A stretch of DNA of 64,000 nucleotides from Symsagittifera roscoffensis (GCF_963678635.1 NC_087062.1:57177970-57241969), one strand, 5' to 3'. Counted from the first letter of the stretch, positions 46,740 through 57,720 are shown. The notes: generated by a model not told the origin, from the sequence alone. A program made the numbers and translations.

Positions 46740-47970
46740 AATTGGAAACAAAAGCAAGAAAAAAAGGAGATTTTACCAAACAATTTTTGATTCTATTTAC
46801 AGTGCTGTAAATGCAAAGTTGAAAACGAGTAACAATAAGCACCTTATTGATTTAATTTTGAATTCTCCTAGAATTAGACTAAGTCAGTCAGAAAATATCA
46901 TATTAGATAATCGAGACACAAAAGAATCAATTGTAGACTTTGTGTGTGCACTAAAGCGAAAAAAATACCGTATTTCCCCGATATTTACTTTACCATTTTT
47001 GGAAGCAACCTCAAATTCCACCTAAACTTGTTGCCAACAAGAATGCCAAAGCGAAAGACAGAGGAACTTGGATCCTTTCAAAATCTTAAAAGGTAAGTCT
47101 GAACAGATTGTATTCTAGGGGCAGAGCTGCGTACGGTTCTGTGCAAAACTTGAGTAAAGCAAGCGGATTGTCAAAAAAGAAAGTAGAACAATTTTTACAA
47201 ACCAAGACATCGTATACAAAATTTGGTCCCCCAATCAGACGTTTTCGAAGGCTTCAAGCATTTTCAAAATATATAAATGAAATTTGGTGTATGGATTTGG
47301 CATTTGTGGACAAACTAACGAGTCAAAACAAGGGGAGTCAAATATTTATTGGTTGCTGTTGATGTTTTCTCGCGATTTGTCCAGAGTTCAAACAATGAAA
47401 ACTAAATATGCCTAAGACACTTTGCAAGCTTTCAAAAAAATGATTTCTCGAAAAAACACTCCTGGAAAGCTTTGGGTTGATAAAGGAAACGGAATATGGA
47501 GGAACTTTCAAAAAATTTTGCAAGGAAAAAAGCATTGAAGTTTACTCGACCATGAGTGAAAACAAAAGCTGCATTTTGCAGAGAGAGCCATTCAATCATT
47601 AAAACACATTTATTTACCGCTACATAGAAGATCATGGTGAAAAGTTCATTAACAAGTTGCGCAATTTGTGTCTACAATTAATTGTCGCATCAATAGATCT
47701 ATTGGGAAATGACCCTAGAGATATCAAGATACTGATTTCCTCTCAATTTTGTACAATAAACCTCTAACAAGGTATAAGAAAACTAAATTCAAAGTTGGAG
47801 ACAGAGTGAGAATTTCAAAAAACGATATTCCGTTCCGAAAAGGATATAAACCACAATTTACAGATGAAATTTTTGAAATTTCGGCAGTCTCTACAAAAAA
47901 ACCTCCAACATACATCAACAAAGATCTCTACAAAGAGGAAATTCATCATCAAAATCATCAATACTTGTAA
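46740..47970 (+). mobile_element. Polinton integrase, right arm
   Basis: The plus strand shows the same order of integrase parts as the left arm: the N-terminal segment, RRFRRLQAFSKYINEIWCMDLAFVDK (start of the DDE core), later core residues, then KTKFKVGDRVRISKNDIPFRKGYKPQFTDEIFEI of the chromodomain-like end. Broken in several places. Confidence 0.83.
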
Positions 47971-47984
47971 TGGAATCTGGAAAG

Positions 47985-48470
47985 GTTCCATCTCGTCAAA
48001 ACCAATTCATACAAGAAAATATATTCAATAACGCTCCAATAAGAAGATTAGCTGTTGCAATGAATACAAATTCAATGTTGCGGGATCTTTTCATGAAAAT
48101 CTTTTCAATTATCAGCAATTTCATTTAAGAGAACTTAGAATTATTCGGGGTGGAAGAGCAATTGTTTCATTAGATACAACTTCTCCTTGTCGACCTTATT
48201 CTACAACAATGAAAGCAATGCAGTTTAACGAAGATTTCCCAGCTCTTCCTATGGAAGATTTTCAAAATCACTATATTCTAGTTTTCGACTTGACTTCACT
48301 ACAGGATGCCGCTGAACACTTGCATTATCCAGAACTTAGTGGAGAAAGCTTGAGATTAGAAATGTTTTTCCAATTTCCCTTGGAGCAAGTAACGGAAGTG
48401 ATAGTCTTGGGAGAAAGACTATCAAATATTCAAATTGAAAAATTCGGATCAGTCGCCAAAAATGTTTAGT
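47985..48470 (+). mobile_element. Polinton major capsid protein, C-terminal part, right arm
   Basis: Matches the end of the left-arm capsid protein (RRLAVAMNTN, LRIIRGGRAIVSLDTTSPC, FQNHYILVFDLTSL) with a handful of amino-acid differences. It lies directly after the integrase in this arm. Confidence 0.82.
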
Positions 48471-48723
48471 TTTTTTTGAGTTTTTAGGTTTTCAAGTTGA
48501 TTTTTCAACTTTTTTGGGACTTCTCTTTGTTATTATCTCTGTACTATCTATATTGTTTTTCTTCAGACCTAAATCTCCAGAAAAAGCAGCTAATGAATGC
48601 TGTTTAATTGAAAACCCAAGACATTTCTTCAACCTAGACTGTAAATCAGTGTTCAACAAATTTTGTCCAGTTCACAAGTTTTGTGTATGGGACTTTGTTG
48701 ATTCAGTACCTAAATGCGAGTAA
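48470..48723 (+). mobile_element. Polinton small membrane protein, right arm
   Basis: Same hydrophobic segment (LLFVIISVLSILFFF) and cysteine-rich tail as 40,348-40,620, with single-residue differences. Confidence 0.6.
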
Positions 48724-48813
48724 GTCAATAACTTTAGAATTTTCCATCCTAAATTACAATATCATACTTTCTATTTCTTTGTTTTAGATATAAATCAGCT
48801 AACATTTGCAAAA

Positions 48814-49191
48814 ATGGATAATTTTTCACTTCTCCAAATTATTGAAAGAGTTCCTGAACTCAGGTTCAAGTACATGGGATCTTACCCCTCTGATAAAGTA
48901 CCTCAACTAACAAAATACTCTTTTGCAATTGTTAACTCAGCTCCCAGCAATGATAGAGGGGAGCACTGGATCATGATGGCTGGATTGGATAAAACTTACT
49001 ATTTTGCTGATTCTTTGGGTCGGAAAAGAACAACTTATTCCTTTCTAACAAAAAAGTATCGGCGAATGGTTCCTCGAAAGCTACAAAAAACTGATAATTT
49101 GTGTGGATTTTACGCAATTTATTCAGCATTTCTTCTTGCACAAAAACTCTTACCATTGACTTACCATCCACCAAAAAAACTTAATATATAA
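48814..49191 (+). mobile_element. Polinton maturation cysteine protease, right arm
   Basis: Plus-strand counterpart of the left-arm protease: starts MDNFSLLQIIERVPEL and keeps GEHWIMM, YYFADSLG and NLCGFYAIYS. A gene at both outer ends in opposite orientation shows that the element is an inverted duplication and not a standard Polinton. Confidence 0.88.
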
Positions 49192-49489
49192 TCTTAATTC
49201 TACAGTCTACACGTAATTAACAATTAATTGTTCCCAATTAGGTAACGCGCGCCGAGATTTTTGCGAAAAAATTAGACATTTTCACACAAAAACCAAAAAA
49301 TTTTCGTTTTTCTTACCATTATCTTACCATCACACTGAAACCTTACCATTGGTATTCCCTATCTTAATACATTGTACACTCTATACCCAATCTTAATACA
49401 TAGCATGGCGGACCGGAAATCTATAACGTATCTTAATACATGGGGTCCGCCATGCACCCCCCCCCACTTCAGCCTCAACATCTACTACT
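49145..49489. repeat. Terminal inverted repeat, right end
   Basis: Reverse complement of the left end, with mirrored CTTACCA and ATCTTAATACAT iterations (the latter at 49,361; 49,390; 49,430) and a C tract of 9 (49,457-49,465) where the left end has 18 G. It ends CATCTACTACT. Confidence 0.88.
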
Positions 49490-49495
49490 CTCTGA
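49490..49495. repeat. Target-site duplication, right copy (CTCTGA)
   Basis: Direct copy of 39,244-39,249. The sequence beyond it (GTTTTTAAAATT) does not resemble the left flank in either orientation. Confidence 0.92.
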
Positions 49496-49577
49496 GTTTT
49501 TAAAATTTTTTAATATGTTGATTGTTGAAACTTTTTACTGTGCATGAAATTTATTCTTGGAGGGTAAATTGTGGGGT

Positions 49578-49697
49578 AAGCGAAACGACCACAATTAGTT
49601 AAGCTGAACTTTTTCAACGCAAGATAGTGAGATAACCGCTGTTAAGCTTACTACTTAGAGACAGACATCTGTCAATTGTGTTTATGTCAATGACAGT
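49578..49697 (+). repeat. Dispersed repeat, copy 2 (partner at 35,185-35,302)
   Basis: Same block order as the partner upstream of the metal-site exon of the vWA gene. It lies between the inverted Polinton and the MITE. Diverged; no protein. Confidence 0.7.
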
Positions 49698-49730
49698 TTG
49701 ATTGGGGGTAAAGCCAACAGTAGTATTGTA

Positions 49731-49924
49731 TCGTGTCCCGGATCCTAAGGGAGTTCCTTCCTAAGGGGGTCCTCACGTAAATCAAAATCCTAGGAAATAG
49801 TTTCTTAATTTTTTGGAGGACCCATATCCTAGGATTTTGTAAATGAACGCAAGTTCACACCCCATAAAGTAAAAGACGATCTCCTTAGGATCTTGTTTAG
49901 CTGAGCTTAACAACCGGGACCCGA
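49731..49924. mobile_element. 194-bp MITE with TA target duplication
   Basis: Ends TCGTGTCCCGG and CCGGGACCCGA are inverted repeats with one mismatch and are flanked by TA on both sides, which suggests a Tc1/mariner-type non-autonomous element. Inside are further inverted pairs: CCTAAGG near the left end with CCTTAGG near the right, GGGTCCTC with GAGGACCC, and AAAATCCTAGGA with TCCTAGGATTTT. No coding capacity. Confidence 0.75.
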
Positions 49925-50162
49925 TAAAATAATTCCTTCTAATACTCTTCAAAGCGGTCCCTTTTCCCGTGATAATTAAATTTTATCGTCCTAATTCCCG
50001 ATTTTTTTTTCGTCCTAGTTTCATGTGGATAAGGTGGATACCATTTCCTGACTTTTTTGTTTTCGTCGGAGATGTGTCAGGCTAATAAAAGTTTGTTATT
50101 AAAACTGAACCAAAAGATTTTACACATTCGTTTGAACAAACACTTGGTTTGCGTCAACTAGT

Positions 50163-50625
50163 TTATTTGCCTGAAGCTATATATGTTAACACAGTGATTG
50201 AGCCCAATACGTAAAATTTAATAGTGGTAAAATGGTCAAAACCAAAAAACAAGTTTGAGCCGAAGTTTAAAAAGGACGAGCAGTAAAAACCATCTCCAAA
50301 TATATGTTTCAAAAATTTAAATTTAACGTTTTGTTTTTTTTTGCGCTGTTTTTTAGATGGTCTCTCTTCTGAAGCTTCAGATACAATAAAAGCGTTGTTT
50401 ACAAGGGGACAGCGTGCACAGACTCGGCTACTAGAAACTTCTTCTTTTCGCAGTTCTGTTTCTGAGTAAGGCCGCTGTAAAAATCCCCAATCCGGAAGTT
50501 GAAATTCGGGTGAACTGTTATCAGCTTCATTGTATGAGTTAGCCCACTCAGTTTCCATGTAAATGTCTTCTAGAAAAGCACTGTCTTCGGCGGCTCTATG
50601 GCCAAACGGAACTGTCGGAATCCTG
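50163..50625 (-). mobile_element. Probable C-terminal part of the second Polinton's polymerase B
   Basis: Preceded by a strong acceptor-like tract (TTCTCTTTTTCAACAG). It begins with IPTVPFGH, which resembles the end region of Polinton polymerases, and continues with a charged, unrelated-looking tail that contains SKKQRKKKQ. The stop codon overlaps an AATAAA polyadenylation signal at 50,162-50,167. A donor-like G then GTAAGT lies at about 51,160 upstream. It could instead be an exon of an unrelated gene. Moderate confidence. Confidence 0.45.
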
Positions 50626-51159
50626 TTGAAAAAGAGAACGCGTTTTTAGTCGAATGGTGTTTCTTTTTTTTTCACTGTCATATTGATGTGACCTTTCGAA
50701 ACTTTGTTATAGTTGTACACTCTCTTTGTTTCCTCAGTGAATAATGTGTCTCTGAAAATTTGGTGGACCAGTTTTTGCTGTGCACTCAGTTTTAATCCTT
50801 TCACACTCACTTTTTCAGTGCCTTCTCAACAGAAGCAAAATTAATATTCTTTTCAACAAGGCAGGGGATAGTTTCATTTCACTTCAGCAACTCAATTTAT
50901 ACCACCAAAGTTCATTCATTTTACCAAAGAGCAGAAAACTCTAATTTATGATTAAAAAAGAGGAAAGAGAAGAAAGATGTTTTCATTTTAATCAACTTTT
51001 AGGCAATTTTGTATAACGTTGCCTAAATCAGCTAAATGCCCATAGTTTATTGCAACAAATTAAGGGGGAGGGAGAGAGGTTGGTGGTGGTGTTGGTACCT
51101 TTTTCTGTGAAATGTAGGAATGGGGGTGGAAAGGTGGATTAAGTTGGATTTTTTACTTA

Positions 51160-53736
51160 CCATTAAGGACGACCGGATATAGTTTCCGTTTCAGGGCAAT
51201 GCATTCTTTGGTCGGCTTCCCACCAGATCATCTTTGAACTTCAGCACAACTGTCTTTTTGGTATCGTCGAACAAGAAGTAATCCTCATCGTAATTCAGCT
51301 TTCATTTTCTCTAAGTCTCGGTAAATTTTATGGCATAAATAAAACAATCGGTGTCCGAGTATAATAGTTCCAAGTTTAGATTCGTTTTCAGTTTTTGATA
51401 ATTAAATTGAAACAGGAAACGCTTGGTGAGGTCTAGGATGGTCGCATCAACTATCATAGGTTTGTCCCATAAAATTTTTGTTACTGAAAAGCTGATTGTA
51501 GCTAATTGATCGTCAATGACTCGGTAAACTTTATGGCATAAATAAAACTATCCGTGTCGGAGTCTAGTAGTTCCAAGTTTTAGATTCGTTTTCAGTTTTT
51601 GATAATAAATTGAAACAGGAAACGCTTGGTGAGGTCTAGGATGGTCGCATCAACTATCTTAGATTTGTCCCATAAAATTTTTGTTACTGAAAAGCTGATT
51701 GTAGCTAATTTATCGTCAATGACTTGAAAGCTCTTCATTGTGCTCAGAGCTACTTTTTTGAAGAAGTTCTCTCTCATTCCTTACAATCTGCAGCTTCTTT
51801 CTTCCTAACTTAGACTACATTGTCTTACCGAATGCTGTTTTAAAAATAAGCTTGTAAAATTGAACTTCATTCAACGCGGCTTTTCGTAGGCGCGGGCATT
51901 GAGGTCGACAAAGGGTGCCATCCAGTGACTTTGGCGGAACTGAAGAACTTTTCCGCGGAGAGTTATTTTAATTCCCAGCTCATGGCACAACTTTGGGGTA
52001 AGGTAATAACGCTCTTCGGGTATGGTCAAATCGACTTCAACTATATCACCCCCATTCTGAGGTTTTGCTGGTGAGCAGTATTTCTTCCAGTCTTTTTCAA
52101 CTATTAAAAAATTGTTTAAAGGCAAAAGGCAGTGTTTTATTATCCCTGGTACAAATTATTTGGGCCAAAATTGAGGATGTAGCTTGATTGTTGTGAAGGC
52201 AAAAAATTGTGGAGGTATTTATTGTTTTCATTGTAAAATCGGCGCGCGTGAACCGACGACATGCAACCTCGTATCATTCGCTGCACAAGATCCAGAAATT
52301 CACGATTCGTTAAGAGTTGCAGGTCGGCCTTACATTTTTTTACAAAGGCGTCCCCGGAAAAGTTATTTGCCATAAGTAACAAGCGCAATCCAGCCCGTAA
52401 GTTTGATAGCAAACTTCACGAAAAGATTCGAAAATGGAAGCAAGCAACATCACATCTGTTTTCAAGTACATGTCGTGGTAATCACCAAGTGAACCACACT
52501 TCAGTTCGGTGAAAATTTTTAGGGCATGATTGTACCCGCTTCTTGAAATACTCACATCCTCTCCTGTTAAACTATTTTTCCACCACATTGCTCGCGGTAG
52601 AGGTCGAGTTTCTCGGAATTTATCGAATGAGTCGACGTATGAGTAATGCCCTTTCTGTTTCAACATACTGACTTCCTCAGGGGACTGGCTGAGTATTTCA
52701 AAATAGATCTCCTGCAGAAAAAACTATTCATTGGGCAAATTATCGACAAATTAGCATAAAAAAATACAAATCGATGAATCTCAAATTTTCGTAGAGTTGT
52801 TTTTTATTTTTTATTTTTTGTCCGTGTACTTTTTCATATACAATGAGATTATCAAAGATATATATTTTTCTTCAGATGCGGGTATTACAGAAAAATGTTT
52901 TCCGAATATCTTTTTGACAGCGCTTTGATTATAAAGTGTTTTTCATAATTTGACAAATTATGAGATACCACTGGAATCTAAATTGTTGTGTTTCTACTAA
53001 CGTTACACTCATTATATGCCCAACTCAGGATCTTGATGGTGTAATGGCAATGATCAAGTACCATTTGATCTTTGTCGACAAAAATTGTTCTCGCATATCC
53101 AACAATCCGTCGCATTTTGCCGTTGCTGGTCTGTCATACCGGTGAAAGAGTAATGTTTTTTTTTCTGCGTAAAATTGTCTCGCTAACGATTCAAGGGAGC
53201 TAATTAGCTCTTCCATCACATTCGGTCCTCTTTTAAGCTCGAAATTTAACAGGTATTTTTTCCCAAATTCGAATACTGCTGAGGCGTAGATGCACATTTG
53301 ATGGATTTCAATCGTTTGCGATCTAGATTTTTGCGGATCAGGTTGCGGTCCGTATACTAAAAAGAGCAACCACTCCAAAAGAAAGTAGATTACTCTGGGT
53401 AGGTACCAACGAGCTGTCAAGTTTTTGAACTTGTGGTGAGCTTCTCCCGGTTTAAGCATTGTTATGACGACATCTTCGTCTTGGTAGCACAGTTCTTGAT
53501 GCCTTCACAGAGTTTCGAATGAAGCGCGTGTGTGGAAACATTTGCGGCAAATCTCAGATTGGAATCTGTGCACCTTGTGCCGCACATACTAGGCCAGCTT
53601 CTGGAGATCACATATCAACATATAGTGATACTTTAATCCATCTGTCAGCAGCAACAAGTCCACAATCAGGCTAGTAGCGAATCTGCTTGATACTCTTATG
53701 GGCAACAATTCGCCATCGTTGAACCTGAACAGAAAA
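51160..53736 (-). mobile_element. Polymerase B, palm to C-terminal region, second Polinton
   Basis: Minus-strand blocks in the order of protein-primed Polinton polymerases: FNDGELLPIRVS with HYMLICDL, then FELKRGPNVMEEL with LARQFYAEKK, YSYVDSFDKF, LGDYHDMYLKTDVMLLASIF (exonuclease-side motif), MIRGCMSSVHARRF, IKITLRGKVLQFRQSHW, a DSDTDS-type motif C near 51.5 kb, and KKTVVLKFKDD. These enzymes replicate the linear element from its protein-capped ends. An acceptor-like tract (TTTTTTCTGCAG) occurs at 52,713 and another at 53,736, so the gene may contain spliceosomal introns. It is a fossil with many breaks. Confidence 0.85.
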
Positions 53737-54197
53737 AATAAATTTTATATGTAGTTTTGACGGGAAAAATAAAGGGGGTTTGAGTGGATAGAGATTATTA
53801 ATGAGGGATTAAAAGGATTTTTAAACGGCAAGTAGAATTTGTTTAACAAAAAATGTTGATTTGACAATTGTTCAGCCTTTCTAACGTGTCCATATCCATC
53901 AGGCCCTATGGCATTTCTCAATCCCCATTGATTTTCACAAATCCATCTTTGTCGAGATTTCAGGCGCCAAATAACTTGATATATTATCGTAACTGCTTTA
54001 CTCTAGTGAAAATATTCTTTCTATAGTTTTCCAAAATCCCTCAATGACCCTGTCCTGTTGCTGTTTGCCCCCAAGTACCCATCTGCATACAATTATCGAG
54101 TAACTGGACAATATCATAACAAGCATCAATTCTCATGTTTCTATATTAGCTGGAGACATTCAACTGTAGAACTGATTCAGGGACAAGAAGCCTGTCT

Positions 54198-56360
54198 TTG
54201 GCTGAATACTTCTCTAGTTATAATTACCATTGGATTAATGAATTCAATGAAACCACGTATGAGAGTGGGAATGTAAAAAGCACCATTAATCTTATTTTCG
54301 CCAGTAGTCTTACACATTTTGTTTCAGCCTGCGAAGTTATCCCGAGCCATATTACTAAACACCATGGAGTCAAAACGACATTTGAAATTAAGAACCAGAG
54401 AAACATGACTGAATGCGGATCGGTAAGAAAGGTGGACCTCAACAAGCTAGAATCCCTCATAGCCCCCCTCAAACGTCTAAACCTTGCAAAAATGCACCTC
54501 GAAGAAATCTATAATAGCCTACCCACAGCAATGCAACAGTCACAGTCAACTCGAATGACCAGGATATCCCCAATCTGGTTCGATAAAACATTGTATATTA
54601 TGTTAACAAAAGTGAAGGAACTATATAGATCAGAGGAATGGGAACCCTACAAGAGTCTGAGAAAAATTTACAAGAAAACATACGAATACAAGAAACGCCA
54701 GCACGAGATGGATAGGGAGAATGTCATTATCTTGGCCGCTGAAAATCTTCGTTTTGGACTACCATGATGTCCAAGCCACAAGCACCGACTATATCAGCTA
54801 TCCCGATGAACGAATGGGAAGACCACTTCCAGAATCTTCTCACTTGCGAAAACCCTCCTGACGATTATCATATTTTTCACTCTGAACATGACTACTCATA
54901 CATAGAAAGTGATATTTTAACCCGGCCCATCGAACTCAGCTGTCTTAACAATTCCCCCAATAGGAAAGCTGTAGGAAGCAATGGTATTACCAACGAAGCC
55001 CTCAAGAAGAGTTTTGGACACCATATGTGAAATTCTGTACCTTATATTCAACCGAATCTTTGAAATAGGTGTCTTGCCGACAATCTACAAAACTGCATAT
55101 ATGAAGCCGCTCTACAAAGGAAAAGGACACAAAAAAGACACAAATAACTATAATAGAGGTATCAGTTTAACATCATGCAGTTACAAGCTTTTCACAGGTG
55201 TACTATACAAACGGATCGAAAGATGGACTGAAGTGAACGAAATACTTCCAGACTCTCGATTCGGTTTTCGCAGAAGGATATCGACAATACAAGCCGCCAC
55301 CAAACTCAAAAGTACAATAGAACTCTCGGTTGCCTCGCATAAAAGATGTTACGCGTGTTTTGTAGACTTCAAAAAATTTTGGACACTATAAAAAGGCATA
55401 AACTGCTGATAAACTACAATAACTTGGAATCAAAAACAACATATTATTGGCTATCCGAGCATTTCTGCAACCAACAATAGTACAAGTGAAAGACGGTCCT
55501 TTTCTATCAAAAATGACAGTACAGCATGACGGAGTACCCCAGAGAGACAAACTATCACCGCTGCTCTTCTCAATATTCATAGCAGATCTCGAACCTATTC
55601 TCAGTGAAAAACGCCACTCAATTTTCTATGCGGAAGATCTCATTGTCGGATCTCACATAGGCCAAAACGTACAAGAGGCGCTACAGTTACATGAAGTGTA
55701 CTGTGAAGATAACCTGATGTCAGTGATTTTTGAAAAAACCAAAGCAGTCAAGTTCAGAAAAGGAGATAGATTGAACGCTGATGACGACTTGATCTACAAA
55801 AGTATGAAACTCGAACTTGTCCCGGAGTTCTGTTACTTGGTTATCACTTTCAGCACCAAATTGAGTCCATCAGCTCATCTTGACAAGTTAGTCAAAGAGG
55901 CGAGAACCAGCACGGGAACGTTTTGCCAAAAACTCAATCCGCAGAAGATCTCTTTTCAATCGGCGACGAGGTTCCTCAAAGGCGTTGTAGTACCCAGCGG
56001 AACATATGGCCTGGACATATATGAAATGAACGAAATAAGGAGACATGGACATCTCAAAAGCTCGAGGAAATTGAGACACCATTTATTTGAATACGGGTTT
56101 CTCAAGCTACAAGGCGTGAAAGGAATCAGACGACGCATCATCCCATTATTTTAGTGTTCAGGACTACACTCATGTAATTGTCACTTCGATAACTGCTTCA
56201 GAATTCGAAATATTCAATGCTATGACTCAATTTTAGGATTCGCAGTAGGAGAAGTCTGCAGATGCAGACTCTGTGATAGTCAGCTGACGGACAAATATCA
56301 TTAACTTCATTGCGAGAATCTATGTGGGACATCCTTTCAGAGAGTAAAAGCAGTTTTCTG
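54198..56360 (+). mobile_element. LINE (non-LTR retrotransposon), 5'-truncated and broken
   Basis: Plus strand, opposite to the surrounding Polinton. The first readable part is the end of an apurinic-type endonuclease (STINLIFAS). Then comes the RT domain: a KAVGSNGITNEALKK block, YMKPLYKGKG, ILPDSRFGFRRRISTIQAA, CFVDFKKFWTL (motif A, where the usual second aspartate is lost), GVPQRDKLSPLLFSIFI (motif B, with R for the usual G) and FYAEDLIVG in place of the catalytic Y-A-D-D. After RT a CRLCDSQLTDKYH-type zinc motif follows, as at the end of CR1-, Jockey- and R1-like elements. Frame changes occur near 54,765, 54,980-55,030 and 55,390-55,445. It is dead and 5'-truncated. The clade is not settled. 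Confidence 0.8.
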
Positions 56361-56430
56361 GATGAATTCAGACGCCCTCGGGTCCTACCAAACAATTCCA
56401 GACACTCAGACGCACCTCTGCCATATGCAA

Positions 56431-56842
56431 TCTATTCGACTCAATTTGGGTTTATCTCGACGCCTCTGGGTCAATTTATTGCATTTCTACCATATTAACT
56501 CTATCCGGATCAATTTGGGACCAACCCGACGCCTCTGGGTCGATTTGTCGCATTTCTGTCCTATTCACTCTACCCGGATCAATTTGGGACCAACCCGACG
56601 CCTCTGGGTCAATTTGTCGCGTTTCTATCATATTCACTCTATCCGGATCAATTTGGAACCAACCATATTCACTCTATACGACTCAATTTGGGACTATTCC
56701 GACGCCTCTGGGTCGATCTGTCGCATTTCTACCATATTCACTCTATCCGGATCAATTTGGAACCAACCCGAAGCCTCTAGGTCAATTTGTCACATTTCTA
56801 CCATTTGGGCCCACCCAGACGTCTCTGGTTCGAAATGTGACA
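56431..56842 (+). repeat. 69-bp minisatellite, about six units
   Basis: Units of 69 bp each contain CAATTTGGGACCAACCCGA, CGCCTCTGGGTCAATTTGTC and TTCTACCATATTCACTCTA. One unit is shortened at about 56,655-56,680. The period is a multiple of three, so one frame stays open through the array with a 23-residue repeat (INLGPTRRLWVNLSHFYHI). It sits right after the LINE body and may be its 3' tail. Confidence 0.92.
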
Positions 56843-56946
56843 GCTCCCATTCTCGTACATGAAGACCTATCTTTTTGTTTTATACATATATTTTCTTTTA
56901 ACTCTATTGAAACTTTTCATGTTTTCGTACTTGTATTATTGTTTTT

Positions 56947-57720
56947 TCAAAAGACTTGAATGTACATTTCTTCTTCTTCTTCTTCTTTGTCGAGATCGTA
57001 AGTTGAGACTTTGTTTTTCTCCAGCCACCGTCTAGATGTGGGGTAGAGGGACGGCTCATTCACGTTGTGATATGTGGCAACAAAGCAGAAGAGAAAGCAA
57101 CGGTCATAATCGTTAGTGTTCATATAAGTGAACACAGTAGAAGAAGCGCTTAGTGCATCAGGTAGCTCAAGGTAGAATCCTGCTCTTATTGGTGAGAAGG
57201 CCGCGAAACTGATTTGCAGTTTTTCAATTCGATCAATAATCCATCCGCTACCATGCGAAGAGAACGAATTGACTTGGTTTACCATATGTTCAATCAGTTG
57301 CAAATATTGCTCCCCAACTTTTCCTTCGAAGTACACTGCCAATGTCTTAGTGTTTAAAAATAGCATGGTCCTCTGAGCGGGCTTTCTGTTGGTGCTGCGG
57401 AAGACATCGTCTCGATGCATCTCAAACTGGTACTGCGTGCTTCTTCAGCAAATGTTGTTGATAGCTCTCCGCAGTGAGAATTATTCTATGGCAGTGCATA
57501 CAATGACTATTGGAAGTCATGTCATGTGCCAGCTCGACGTGCTCTCGGGCTTGCGAAAAACTCTTGAAAGATTCGAAACTCTCATCGCGTATACTTTGAG
57601 GAGGAGGGGAGGAAGGGTCTTGTGACCCTTTTGCTCATGTCTTCTCAAGTTCCTTTTTGAGCTCATTATTTTTTCGCACTGTTGGCAAGGACTTCGGCAT
57701 TGTTTGTTGATGTTACTGAA
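56947..57720 (-). mobile_element. N-terminal region of polymerase B with C2H2 fingers, second Polinton
   Basis: From the upstream end, the minus strand shows two classical C2H2 zinc-finger patterns: CQQCEKIMSSKRNLRRHEQ followed by KGH near 57,660, and CMHCHRIILTAESYQQHLL followed by KKH near 57,460. A domain typical of the polymerase N-terminal part follows, with VNSFSSHGSGWIIDRIEKLQ, FSPIRAGFYLELP and DRCFLFCFVATYH, ending in a Glu-rich run from a CTT microsatellite (56,969-56,990). C2H2 fingers at this place occur in other animal Polintons. The LINE separates it from the rest. Broken. Confidence 0.75.

Larger units (their letters stand above)
39250..49489. mobile_element. Inverted-duplication Polinton (snap-back form)
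   Basis: Begins AGTAGTAGATGTTGAGG and ends with the exact reverse complement, flanked by a 6-bp direct duplication. The left arm (39,250 to about 44,940) reads on the minus strand and the right arm (about 45,200 to 49,489) on the plus strand. Both run outward from a turn within the packaging ATPase, with about 0.26 kb of unpaired sequence at the turn. Left arm parts are ATPase, integrase, minor capsid, core, major capsid, membrane protein and protease. The right arm has ATPase, integrase, part of the major capsid, membrane protein and protease. No polymerase B is present. It looks young; the left capsid and protease frames look nearly whole, while the integrase and ATPase have several breaks in both arms. 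Confidence 0.88.

Noticed and set aside
39250-49489. Explaining the inverted Polinton as a sequencing fold-back chimera
   Set aside because: The flanks differ and the target duplication is direct. The arms also differ by substitutions, not only by homopolymer errors.
56362-56862. A 166-codon repeat protein gene
   Set aside because: The open frame follows from the 69-bp period being divisible by three; there is no start context, and it is the tail of a dead LINE.
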